A stretch of 64,000 nucleotides of DNA, taken from NCBI RefSeq assembly GCF_947623445.1, contig NC_135240.1, positions 8,556,001 through 8,620,000 of the forward strand. Direction: 5' to 3'. A program made the position numbers and the translations under genes. The stretch is from Clavelina lepadiformis (taxonomy: Eukaryota; Chordata; Ascidiacea; Aplousobranchia; Clavelinidae). This document shows positions 51,562-61,194 of the stretch, piece after piece (the first letter of the stretch is position 1; the number at the start of each line of letters is the position of its first letter). Below the pieces are notes generated by a model that made no database searches, had not been told where the DNA came from, and saw nothing but the letters and a program-made list of their open reading frames with translations.

Positions 51562-51884
51562 CAAGGGCGGGCAACTTCTTCGGTCGGCGGGCCTGATATG
51601 AGAAAATGATGTACTTGGCGGGCCGGATTCCTGAATAGATTGGAACGCAGCTTTGTCTTACTAATGTTTATGATCGAAAATGTTTGCTCACAAATGTATG
51701 TAGATCCGAACAGAACAAGTAGATTCATGGCCATCTTCCTCAGGTTGGCAAACTTGGACTTATTCAGTGACGCAATACAGGGATTGCGGCAGAATGTGGC
51801 CACAGGCCACATTATTATGTAAGACCGGAAACTGTCTGCGGGCCGCTCAAAATCCCGTCGCGGGCCGTATGTTGCCCGCCCCTG
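51562..51884 (-). mobile_element. hAT element remnant with perfect TSD and a transposase C-terminus
   Basis: The ends CAAGGGCGGGCAAC and GTTGCCCGCCCCTG are inverted and flanked by identical GCTTAAAT at 51554-51561 and 51885-51892. The minus strand is open from about 51812 and reads LRKMAMNLLVLFGSTYICEQ followed by TFSIINISKTKLRSNL. That is the hAT C-terminal dimerisation motif (FGSTYxCEqxFSxxnxxKxxxRsxL) found in transposases and in transposase-derived ZBED5 and GTF2IRD2-like genes. The element is 323 bp, so most of the transposase is gone and only its last 70 or so codons remain between the two ends. It lies about 370 bp downstream of EBAG9. Confidence 0.9.
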
Positions 51885-51892
51885 GCTTAAAT

Positions 51893-52951
51893 GTTAAAAA
51901 ACAGTGTTAATGCTTACTAATTTTCCGTCCATTTTTACGCTAACGTGATTGGCTGAGGTGCAATAATTATACAAATGAATACGTTGTGACGTGAAAATTG
52001 GGGAATACAAAATGTGGTTTTCAAGGAAGCGAGAAACCTTTAACAATTTTTCAAGTTTTCTTCTAAATGGTGCATTGTACTTGGCAACACACCGTCTTGC
52101 CTTAGCCCACCACTTTTTGTACTGGTGGACCTGATCTTTCCATTTTTAAAAATAAACGTATCAATATAAGATGAGCTTTATAACGTTAAACTCTTCGTAC
52201 CAGAACACAGTCTATACCAGGCCCACCCACAAGCGTATTTATCAGGGTGGAAGCATTGGGCCATACCGTCACAAACCCAAATTTTTTGGCCATAGATTTT
52301 TTACTTATACGTGTTAATTTTTCGTTCATCATATTTTCGTGTTTGCGATTCCTTCGCGGTTATAACTACAATGTTAGATGCTATTATAGCTCTAGGTGTT
52401 TCGTTATAAGACAAAGACCGTAATCAAGAAAATGATGAACTCAAGCACGTCAAGTCGCTTGTTGTTCTTGTTCTGGTATCAAGCATTGAGTGAAACTTTT
52501 CGACGACCGATACTTCCAATCAAGCAGATCGAGCTTTGCCGTTTTTGATACGGAATTTTTAACTGTTCAATCGAATTGTATAAGCTGTCCCTTGCAAAAT
52601 TACAATAAACAGGTTATAATAAGGCTTTACAAAAATTATTTTTTACGTCGTTTCAAAAGTGAACATCTGTATCTAGGCTACAAATATGAGAAATTGAAAA
52701 TAAATTCTATTTCGAGGCGTTTTAAGTGGTTCTTGAAACGTGTAATTTACGCGCTGCGCGACGAGGCAAAAATCTAGACCAAAATTTTAAAATTTTGGTT
52801 CCTTTGACGAAATCCTAAATACCCCATTGGGCCCACCCACTTTGAAAATAGTTCCACCATCGCTGCCTTAAACGCGATATGTTATCTGAAATATTAATGA
52901 CTTGATACCGCCACCGGCCGATCCACCACCACCACCATCTCTGTCACCAAT
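51893..52951. other. Interval with CCCACC-rich repeat-like blocks, no gene
   Basis: Blocks of the form GCCCACCCAC occur at 52220 and 52828, and an inverted-looking CCCACCACTTTTTGTACTGG at 52110, suggesting a degraded element. A 95-codon open frame (52490-52777) begins without ATG and has no recognised motif. The 3' UTR of the minus-strand gene at 52952 should lie near the right edge. Confidence 0.35.
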
Positions 52952-53527
52952 TCATCTCTGGATGGGCAGGATTTTTTGCTCGTAGGTTTTCATGCAAGCA
53001 AGTCTCCGAAACGGACCACGACCAGACAAAAATCTACCAGGACCAAAACCAGCACGTCTGCCATCAACATCAGCCATTCCTTTAAAGAATTTACAAAATA
53101 GTGACTTCATGGTTAGATTTTGTGACTTCTTTGACTAAGGGATAAGAGTAGCCTAAATAGTTGGCAAAACCTTTACCAAGCTCTTCTGGGAAATATCCTT
53201 GCACACAAGTCCGACATGTTCTTCCCTTTGTTTGTTCTCCTGCTGTCAAAGTTGGACATGATGAACAAGTTTCAAACTCTTCTTCAAAACAATCAAATTC
53301 TTCACTTCGATCGTTCCGGCCAAGTAGGCCTATATCTTGTTAATGCAAAAATGTGTCTTCAGTAATTTGTAATATGCTTTTTTCGATAGTGTCAGGTTTA
53401 AGGTTGTCAATACATCCTCACCACATTCACTCAAGACATATCTGCGGCACTCTCTGTTCACTCTAACAAGCTTGTTCATTGCCATCACCTTCGATAGGCC
53501 ATCTCCACTTGATTTGCATCCACTCAT
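52952..53527 (-). CDS. Unrecognised Cys-rich protein, three exons
   Basis: Minus-strand exons 53527-53422, 53329-53177 and 53079-52952 (TGA) join in matching phase through good donors (G|GTGAGG, G|GTAAAG) and give 128 residues. The first exon reads MSGCKSSGDGLSKV and NRECRRYVLSEC; the second has an acidic stretch and two CxxC pairs (CSSC, CRTC), reminiscent of a small zinc-binding or disulphide module; the third is Gly/Arg-rich (GRRAGFGPGRFLSGRGPF). There is no signal peptide. I do not recognise the family. The frame is open a little upstream of the chosen ATG without another ATG, so further 5' exons (an acceptor ATCTAG lies near 53560) are possible. In exon 1 the unspliced frame also stays open past 53422. 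Confidence 0.45.
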
Positions 53528-54135
53528 GCAAGCAATCAATATTTTTATTAGGTCGAACTAGATGACGTTGTACCAAACTATTTCCTCCGATTCGACCTAA
53601 AAGGGATAGTTTTTAATCAACAAAACTTTTGGAATCAGTCCAACAAAAACACAAACTTTCTTTAACTTCTTTCGAAACTATATACTAAGTCATATAATAT
53701 AGTAATCTTTATCCTCGGACTAAGGAAAGTTTTCGCACGACTTAAGACTGTGGCGGCTACGTTTAACATGGCCTTAATATTTTTGTTGTGCGATGTTTAT
53801 TTATTAGTGACTACCGGAATTTCAGTGTTTTGTGTAGTGACTGCGTTATTACTATATTATAATGTTCATTCGGTCACTGCTTCTTGTGACAAGAGCAAGT
53901 GCTGCTTTCAGTTTAGTTTTACGTTTAATGGTTGCTGCCTCAGTTTGCTTGAGTTACCACGCCTTTCGTTGTGAAGGCGTTTGTCATTAATGAATTTTAA
54001 TATGTTAACCTGACTGTGGTGCTAGGGAACTCCCCCTTCTGAACAGTCAGTTGGCAACGGAGTTTTACAGCTCAACCGAGCTCTATTAACGGCGGAAATG
54101 GCGTATCACAACGCGAGATACGTCACAAGCCTGAC

Positions 54136-54325
54136 ATGGCGATGATTCCTCATCGCCCGAACCCCGGTTACTGAGCCAGCCTTTATGCAAGCTCAAGTTA
54201 TCATATATTTTGCCAAGCAAATTTCTTACCTAAGCACAGCAAGTTTTCCAGCCAGTGGACATTGAACACGAAACAAAAGCAGTCTTTATTGCCAGACCAG
54301 TGCTAAAATCTCTTGACTACTGAGC
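54136..54325 (-). repeat. SINE-like repeat, copy D
   Basis: Shares GGCGATGATTCCTCATCGCC, CCCGG-TA, AGCCTTTATGCAAGCTC with copy B in the same order. The head region (GGCCAGCTCAGTAGTCAAGA on the minus strand) differs from the tRNA-like head of copies B and C, so this may be a related subfamily. Confidence 0.5.
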
Positions 54326-54671
54326 TGGCCTGTATGTCATACTTTTCAATTTAAAGTAAGAAGTTAACAACAATATATGTGATTGAAGCGTGCTTTTGCA
54401 TAACTAGGCCTAGCACAAATTATTGGAAAGTTCTTTCTCTGGGGTACTTACAGACAGCGCTATATTATTTGATTTAAAACCAACGTATCTTTGGACTTTA
54501 AGCACTGTTGGATTTAATTGTATTGAAAGCAAGCAAGTTACAAAAAACATGCTTCTACAATTCTGTTAAAAGATGCAACCAAAGTTGATAAAAGTGCTTT
54601 TGTCTTTGGTTTCGCCAGTTTTAAAGTCATAATTACTTCGAGAATCATCCTCACTGGTCAGACCGCAGAGT

Positions 54672-54815
54672 ATGGCAGGAGCACACCTAAGCTTTTTTGG
54701 CCGAAACCATATTGAACGCTGGGAGAAGAGCGATCTCTTTAAAACAGGAGACTACTTTTCGCAATTCAATTATATTGACAGTAATGATTTTAAGTGGTCA
54801 GAGCGAAATTGTTGG
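54672..54815 (+). CDS. Orphan first-exon candidate, unknown product
   Basis: An ATG opens a frame reading MAGAHLSFFGRNHIERWEKS, then DLFKTGDYFSQFNYIDSNDF and KWSERNCW before a possible donor TGG|GTAACA (54815). A later in-frame donor CTG|GTAATC at 54848 is also possible. The residue composition looks coding. I do not recognise it, and no partner exon was found before POP4 at 55102. Perhaps the rest of the gene is in short exons I missed, or this is the 5' end of a longer transcript. Confidence 0.3.
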
Positions 54816-55101
54816 GTAACATTTTATACTCGGCTTATAAGCCCACTGGTAATCTTTTAGATGATTTGCACACCCTCAGAAGTGGGCTTGTACAGTATGT
54901 ATTCGGTTTCATGTTGGCTAACGGCCTACCTACTTTTATTTTTGCTATACTTTACATTATAACCTGAATATACATTAGACCTATATCTGAAACAACTTGT
55001 AAATTTATTGCTTTGAACTGTACTATATCTATGGCATTTAATTCTTTGAATTTTTTTAAAAGGGCACTGTTTGCTATCTAAACTACACTTGACTTCTCAA
55101 A

Positions 55102-55725
55102 ATGGGAGATAATCCAAAGGAAAATAATGAAAATGTATTCGTGGAGCAATTTCTTAAACGAAACCTCCTTGATATGCCAACGAAAAGGTTTGAAAGAGTA
55201 GTAAAAGGCCTGCATAACAAGCCAATTTTGTTGCAATGTGAAAATTCTGGAAAGCAGTCAAAGAAAAAGTTCAAAAAGAGTAGAGCAATAAAGAAGATTT
55301 TGCACATAAAATCACTAGGAAGTGCAAGTTCCAATTATCTTGCATATGAACCACTACGAAAGCTTTGGAAAGCTTACATTGATGAACTTCTTTTACCCTC
55401 TGATGGACAAAAAGAACTTGATCCACGGAATATGCAGGATACCCTGCTTAAAGCTGATTTTCATGGAGCTAATATCACAGTTGTAAAGTCAAAATGTAAA
55501 ACATTTTTAAATGTATGTGGCACAATAATCATGGAATCGAAAAACATTTTTGTTATTGTTTCAAAAAAGAACAAAATAATTAAAATACCGAAAAAGAATT
55601 CAGTTTTTGAAATCGAATATCTTGATTACGGAATAACCCTTTTTGGTGACCAATTTTGTATTAAGCCAGCACACAGATTAACTAAAAAGTTTAAAAATTA
55701 TGTTTCTCGAATGCTTCTTGTTTAA
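55102..55725 (+). CDS. POP4: RNase P / RNase MRP protein subunit POP4 (RPP29)
   Basis: An intronless 207-residue frame, close to the 220 residues of the human protein. The C-terminal Rpp29 domain (about residues 110-200) is clear: LLKADFHGANITVVKSKCKT, then VCGTIIMESKNIFVIV, KIIKIPKKNSVFEIE, and DYGITLFGDQFCIKPAHRLT with a basic end KKFKNY. The N-terminal half is Lys-rich (KQSKKKFKKSRAIKK) and has the conserved WKAYIDELL helix. POP4 binds the RNA and other subunits of RNase P (tRNA 5' processing) and RNase MRP in the nucleolus. A pyrimidine stretch and AG (TTTTTTTAAAAG) end 38 bases before the ATG and could be a trans- or cis-splice acceptor. Every other confident gene here has introns, so the lack of any is worth noting. 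Confidence 0.93.
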   Translation: MGDNPKENNENVFVEQFLKRNLLDMPTKRFERVVKGLHNKPILLQCENSGKQSKKKFKKSRAIKKILHIKSLGSASSNYLAYEPLRKLWKAYIDELLLPSDGQKELDPRNMQDTLLKADFHGANITVVKSKCKTFLNVCGTIIMESKNIFVIVSKKNKIIKIPKKNSVFEIEYLDYGITLFGDQFCIKPAHRLTKKFKNYVSRMLLV

Positions 55726-57063
55726 TATTTGCCTATTATTCTTTAACAGCAGTTTTTTACTTTCACAATGTGTACAAATGCATTTTTCATTAATTTATTA
55801 TTATATGTATATACATCTTGTCATTTTACATTGCATACTGAAATGGATATACACACAAGGAAAAAAAATATCACATGACAGAAGCATATATAGATATAAG
55901 ATATACATATGTCGGTCACTCATAATTTGCAGAATTGATAACATATTAATAGGTTCTTCTAGTGCAGTTCTTCTCAACTTTTTTAATTGTGATTGTAATT
56001 TTTGGCATAAAAAGCTAACCAACCCACTTTACCACAGTGTTTATCAAACAATGTGTTTAAAGTTGATAAGATTTTCGTAACTTATAAATCTAACTACAAA
56101 CTGCTTGTTACTGTCATATGTAGAATAAACATTGTTTTTGACATGCCCGATATTTCTGAAAGCTGATATAATTCCTTTGGTTTCCTGATGTTCTATAATT
56201 CGAATTTCAATTACTTGTGTTTGGTGCGTTGGTATGTTATAATTCATCATATTATTTTGCCATAAATTATGTGAACAAAATTTTGTGCAGAGGCAGAGGA
56301 ACTGATAATTTTCTACATATAACAACGGCAGCCAAATTACAAATAAAAAGTGCATTATGGTAAAAAGTTCCATGTTTGCAGCACTGGTATTAAACCTTTC
56401 CTGCAATTTCCAAAATTCACTTGCGCAAGGTTTAAATTGGCAGTTCTTTACAGTTTCATTACTATTCAGAATAGAAGAAAAACTGGAGCAAAATATTGTT
56501 CAACAGAAACAAGTCAAAATGGTCATAGTCATAATTTCGTAGGGGAAAGATTGCGTACAGCACACTATTGCATTTCATATGAGAAAATTTAGTCACAAAA
56601 ACATTTGTAAAAAACAAAAAGGAATTTTTACGATCACTTAGAAATGAAAATATATTTCACGTGTATGCTTTTAGTAAACTAGCTCAGTAAAAGGCATGGG
56701 AAGAAACCCGCTTCATGCAGTTTTGCTTCGGATAGCAGGGATTCCAGCTGTATGGAGTTTGGATTAATGAGGTCTGACTGTATAACATAGGTTATTCATA
56801 ACCTAAGGTGTGTTATGTTTGGAACTATAATAATTCCTCATCATGAGTCTAACCAATGAAACAAAACCTTTAACAAATGTTACATGGAGGTCCAACTTTG
56901 GGTCTTGACTCAAAGGTAGAGGAGCACTGTTCCAGTGTTTAGAACCTGGTTCTGCTAAAATCCATATTACAAAACAAGCTTTAATTTTCACAATCCTTAT
57001 TTTTGTATCTTTTTACTAATCAATTAAATCACTGTTGATTTATTGTCAATGTCCAGAATTAGT
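55726..57063. other. Intergenic interval between POP4 and the DUF1295 gene
   Basis: AT-rich. Open frames at 55700-56600 on both strands overlap each other and have no family signal. A hAT-like start (CAGTTCTTCTCAACTTTTTT) occurs at 55962 without a partner end, and a pogo/Tigger-like right end lies at 56735-56779. Confidence 0.5.
56735..56779. mobile_element. pogo/Tigger-like terminal fragment
   Basis: The sequence ends ATTAATGAGGTCTGACTG followed by TA, the inverted form of CAGTCAGACCTCATTAAT, typical of Tigger/pogo termini. No left end was found, so it is a partial copy. Confidence 0.45.
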
Positions 57064-58964
57064 CTAAGGGCTGCCTATAAAGGGCACAAGGACGGGAACA
57101 TTATTAATGTATTCCTTGTATGAACCCAAACTTCCATATCGTTTCATAGATGAGCGTTCCAGTATTGGTATTCCACTAACATTCGTCAACAAGTAATACA
57201 CAAACATTGGAGAAAAGATACTAAGCCATTCCCAACCTGCAAAGACATACAAGAGTGAAATATTTTGCCTGTGATTCCATATATTAAGTACCGTACAGTG
57301 ATATTTCAAAAGTCTAACACCCCAACACATGTCTGGCTATCATACATAGCATAGATGCTTAGATTTTCACAAAAATCAGCCAGATCAGAGTATGATCAGA
57401 TCAAAATCAGAGTATGCTTGTGACATTGTCTGTACACCATTTCTCAGAAAGTACCTGATTCTCCATGCCAAACAATCCTTCTCGTTTTTCGCACTAATCA
57501 AAACTGATTATGAATAAACCTTTTACGTACCTGTAAAAACAGTTGAAGCAACCAAAAATATTCCAACCCACATAACAATTTCGCCAAAATAGTTTGGATG
57601 ACGACTGATAGACCAAAGGCCGCTGCTAATGAACTTCCCCTACTCACAGAAGTGATCAATGTTGTAATGTTGATAGGATTTGCTTTATTGTTAGGCATGT
57701 TTAATGTATATGATTAAGAGCTAGACATTTTACAACCTACAATGCAACAAAGGTTAGAATTTTTAAAACAGTGAATGATTTTGTTAAGTAATCCTAGCAT
57801 TTATTTGCAGAAGTAAGGCAAGTTTGAACAGCAAAGTTTGAATTTTTACAAGGTAGCAAGCTACATTGACGTAAATTTATACGTACCGTATTATCTGGAT
57901 TGTTACGAAATGCCATTTTTTGCCAGTCAGCCACAACTTCAATCAGAAAGCCAGTTAACCATACAGCTATGCCCAAGTAATCCTGAGGTGAGAGTTGTGA
58001 ATAGTTTTTTTTGTTGTTTAGTAGTAAGGTTGGTAGAACAGTTACATAGACCCATACACCTGTAATTAGAAAGATTTGACTGATCACTATAACAGGATAA
58101 CGAAGTAGCAAATTGAAAAATGGTATTCAACGAAGAAGTTGAGTTATTCTGCAAAACCTTGAATCATCCAATAAATGAAAAATGTCACTGGTTTTGTCTT
58201 GACTTTGTCAAATCTATGGTCTCCTCCGGCAAGCAATACGCGGTAAAATAGAAATCCTCCCAATCTATACAAAACACAGTTGTTCTTCATAGGTTATCAC
58301 AGGCTACACACATATATTTGTGCATTGTGTGCACATTCAGCATTATGGTTATTTTGCTGCTTTTACAATTACTGCTATTTATTAATGCACATGGTGTGTA
58401 AAAAGTAGATTAAGTTTACATAGTCTAACATGCTGTATCATGTAAGGTAGTGCACATGGATTTTCAAAAACAAATTATAACGTTTATCTACAGATTTGTA
58501 AGGGGTAGATTTCAGTATGGTTTAGTGAGTCCTGTAGAAGTTTTCACCTTAGTGCCCAAATAGTAACCATAGAGGTTACAAGCACTTGTCGGAAGCTTTG
58601 ACGAATGTTCCATCGTAAGCTTAGTTGTGCCAGCAATATAAATGTGAATGAACCTAAAATGTAAACAATTTTGAGTGTTGTGGTATAGGTTATGCAAAAT
58701 AGACTGAACATTATACTTTCAGCATAACTAAAAGGATAACGTCGGTGCATCCCATGCTTTTAGTATCAAACTATTTTAGGAAGTTATTGCAAGCAATAAA
58801 GAGCTAAAGAGATAACTAAGATACATGTAAATGTCACCGTGTCCAACTGTCCATGACATACCTGCAAAATCATAAAACTTTTCAGTTTGCAAAGTAATAG
58901 CTAAAGAAAACCCAACAATTTGTATGAAGAAATCCACCAACAGCGCCGACAACAAATTATGCAT
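57064..58964 (-). CDS. DUF1295 / steroid 5-alpha-reductase-like membrane protein
   Basis: Six minus-strand exons in matching phase: 58964-58862, 58653-58548, 58264-58158, 58059-57887, 57639-57531, 57236-57064 (TAG), 256 residues. There are about six hydrophobic segments. The family signature is clear: [23 protein letters not shown], an [16 protein letters not shown] segment, [20 protein letters not shown], and the NADPH-associated C-terminal motif [17 protein letters not shown], ending [19 protein letters not shown]. Members are related to steroid 5-alpha reductases and sterol C14/C24 reductases, so an NADPH-dependent reduction of a double bond in a lipid in the ER is plausible; the substrate is unknown. 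I know this family best from bacteria, plants, fungi and protists. The gene has no obvious neighbour in a shared pathway here. Confidence 0.88.
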
Positions 58965-61194
58965 TTTTACAATTTTAGCCCAGTATTTTTACTTGGGTTT
59001 GAATAATGTTTTATACTGTCATAGAAAAAGCAAATTATTATACTGTATATACAGTTATACGTTGCTGACAAAACAGCATGTGGGAGCTGCAATTACGTCT
59101 GTACATGCAGTGCAGCAGTAATAATAGCTAAAATGCTAACTAAGTCTATATATATATCTACATTGTTTACAGAATGCAGGAATGTGTACTGTTTATAGAA
59201 GTAAATCTGCCTATTTTCAGTATCTTAATCTGGTAATACTGTAGTTGTTGTTCACTTGAATGTTTTTACACCTTTGGGCATGGTAGCTATGCTTACTTTT
59301 AGCATCATTGTATTAAACATCTCGCGCGTTTTAAGTTATCATGGCTAACAGGAGTATTTTTCCTTCCGCTAATTGCACGCTTTATGCATTTGTTTTGATT
59401 GTGCTATAACAATTGAGGTTAGAACCACATTTTCTCGACTAACAGTTATTAACGGATAATGAACAATACGAGGCTTAAACTAAAATTTACTTGTGTATCA
59501 AAGCCTAGTACTCTAGTTAGACAAAAGAATAGGACTTTATGCAATGTCTAAAAAGCCTTACTAGTACGCCTAAATCTCTTAATTTCTCATTTATTAGATG
59601 TCTAAGTAAATAGAGTTATATAATTACTACGCATGAGGAACTTTTGCAACCACTTGCATATTTACTTCATAATACCCTTATGCGATTCCGTATATCGCTA
59701 GTAGTCTTGTTTTATTTAAATAGACAGCGGTTTCATATTAGAGTTTATTTTAAGTTGGTACAGTATTGAAGAAAAGAAGAAAAGGAAATGCAGTGACTAC
59801 TTAATCAGTGCTGTCTAGTAACTATTTATTCACACAACCACGTTTATGATTTTACAACGCAATGGCTGTCAAGATGTCGCTTGAAGAAAGGGTTGCTCAT
59901 CCTCATCATTGTTGTAAAGCAAACAATTTTGACTAAGAATTACTTACATAAGTTTTTTTTATCGCATCCATAACACACAATGCAAAAGTCGTTTTAAGTT
60001 ACATCACATCATTTTCTTAATATTATTCAAGTCAATAGTATGTCAGAAACGGCAATAATTTAATAATATCGAGCAATTAAAAATGTCAATTAACGTAAAT
60101 TTTGATGGTATTTACGCCCATAAAAGAGACTAAAGTTTTTGAGTTGAGTGGCTGTTACTCAATTTTGTCGAGTCGTTTGATAACTCCTGCACATTTTAAA
60201 GACCTTGGTTTTGCTGCATTTTCCCGTTCGTTGTTTATTTGTGAAATTATTACTTCACCACGCTGTAACAGTTTGCTGTTTATTTTTCAATTAACAAAAA
60301 CCAATGACAAAAAATCAACGACACGAAAATTTATAATGGATATTGGACGACATATGCTGGCGCCTTATAGTCGGGTTTTAACAGAATTTCCGCGCACTTT
60401 TTATACAGGCCTGCTTTTCAAACTGCTCAATCTTTTCGGCTATTTTAAAAGGTAGATGAGTTGAATTGCTTCTCGAGTTGGATAACTATTGTGAAGGGCT
60501 CTACTTCGTGCTCTGTCAAACATCTGTGCTAGATAGCTTTTGCCTTGGAATGTTTTGCAGATTTTGTCTTTTTTGATTACGAATAAGTTATAGTGTGTTG
60601 TGGGGGCAAGTTGATCACGCGTAGTTAAGTATACACAAAAAATTAGTCGACTTCAATTTTGTGGGCGCTTAAATCTTTAAAAACTCAAATGTGTTTTTAA
60701 AAAATAAAACAGATTAAGTTTTATTCAGCGGCGAGTAATTTTAAACTAATTGCATACACTTGTCGACTGTCAGTGCATTTCTTGCAGAAAAGTTTTACAT
60801 CGTTCGTTCATACAACCAGGTTACTGCTCGAAATATCTACATAATACAATTTTCTCGTAAATAACGAGTACAACGAAACAAATTTTTGACACCACAACTT
60901 CTATACAGATAAATAAAACAATGAAGGATTTCATTTATGTGTATAATTTACAAGGTATATCAACATTGTTAAGACTATCTTCGTTAACTATACAATAGTC
61001 TTCGTGCGTTCAAGTTTTTCGACTTTGGATGTTAACTGAGATAGCGTTAGTTCCATTGCTTCTTGTCTGCACAAATCACTCAGTTACCTTAATCATGTAT
61101 GTTAGTAGACATGCAAATAGATGAAAATTTGCAAATAAACGAACGCCTATTGTTTCTCCCTTTTGGTGATTACGTTTAGATTTTTGATGATAAA
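58965..61194. other. Intergenic interval between DUF1295 gene and TRPM gene
   Basis: Holds a plus-strand open frame (ATG at 60105, stop at 60455, about 116 codons) without a recognised domain or splice context; I do not call it a gene. The DUF1295 promoter should be in the first few hundred bases, and the 3' UTR of the TRPM gene in the last. Nothing else was identified. Confidence 0.45.

Larger units (their letters stand above)
53528..55101. other. Interval with SINE-like repeat; orphan open frame at 54672
   Basis: Holds repeat copy D and the open frame described separately. No other exon was recognised. The stretch 53709-53750 (ACTAAGGAAAGTTTTCGCAC then GACTTAA) matches the tail of the SINE-like family but is separated from the rest of copy D by almost 400 bases, perhaps by a later insertion. 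Confidence 0.45.

Noticed and set aside
55962-56400. hAT element starting CAGTTCTTCTCAACTT
   Set aside because: No inverted partner (AAGTTGAGAAGAACTG or similar) or 8-bp duplication was found downstream.
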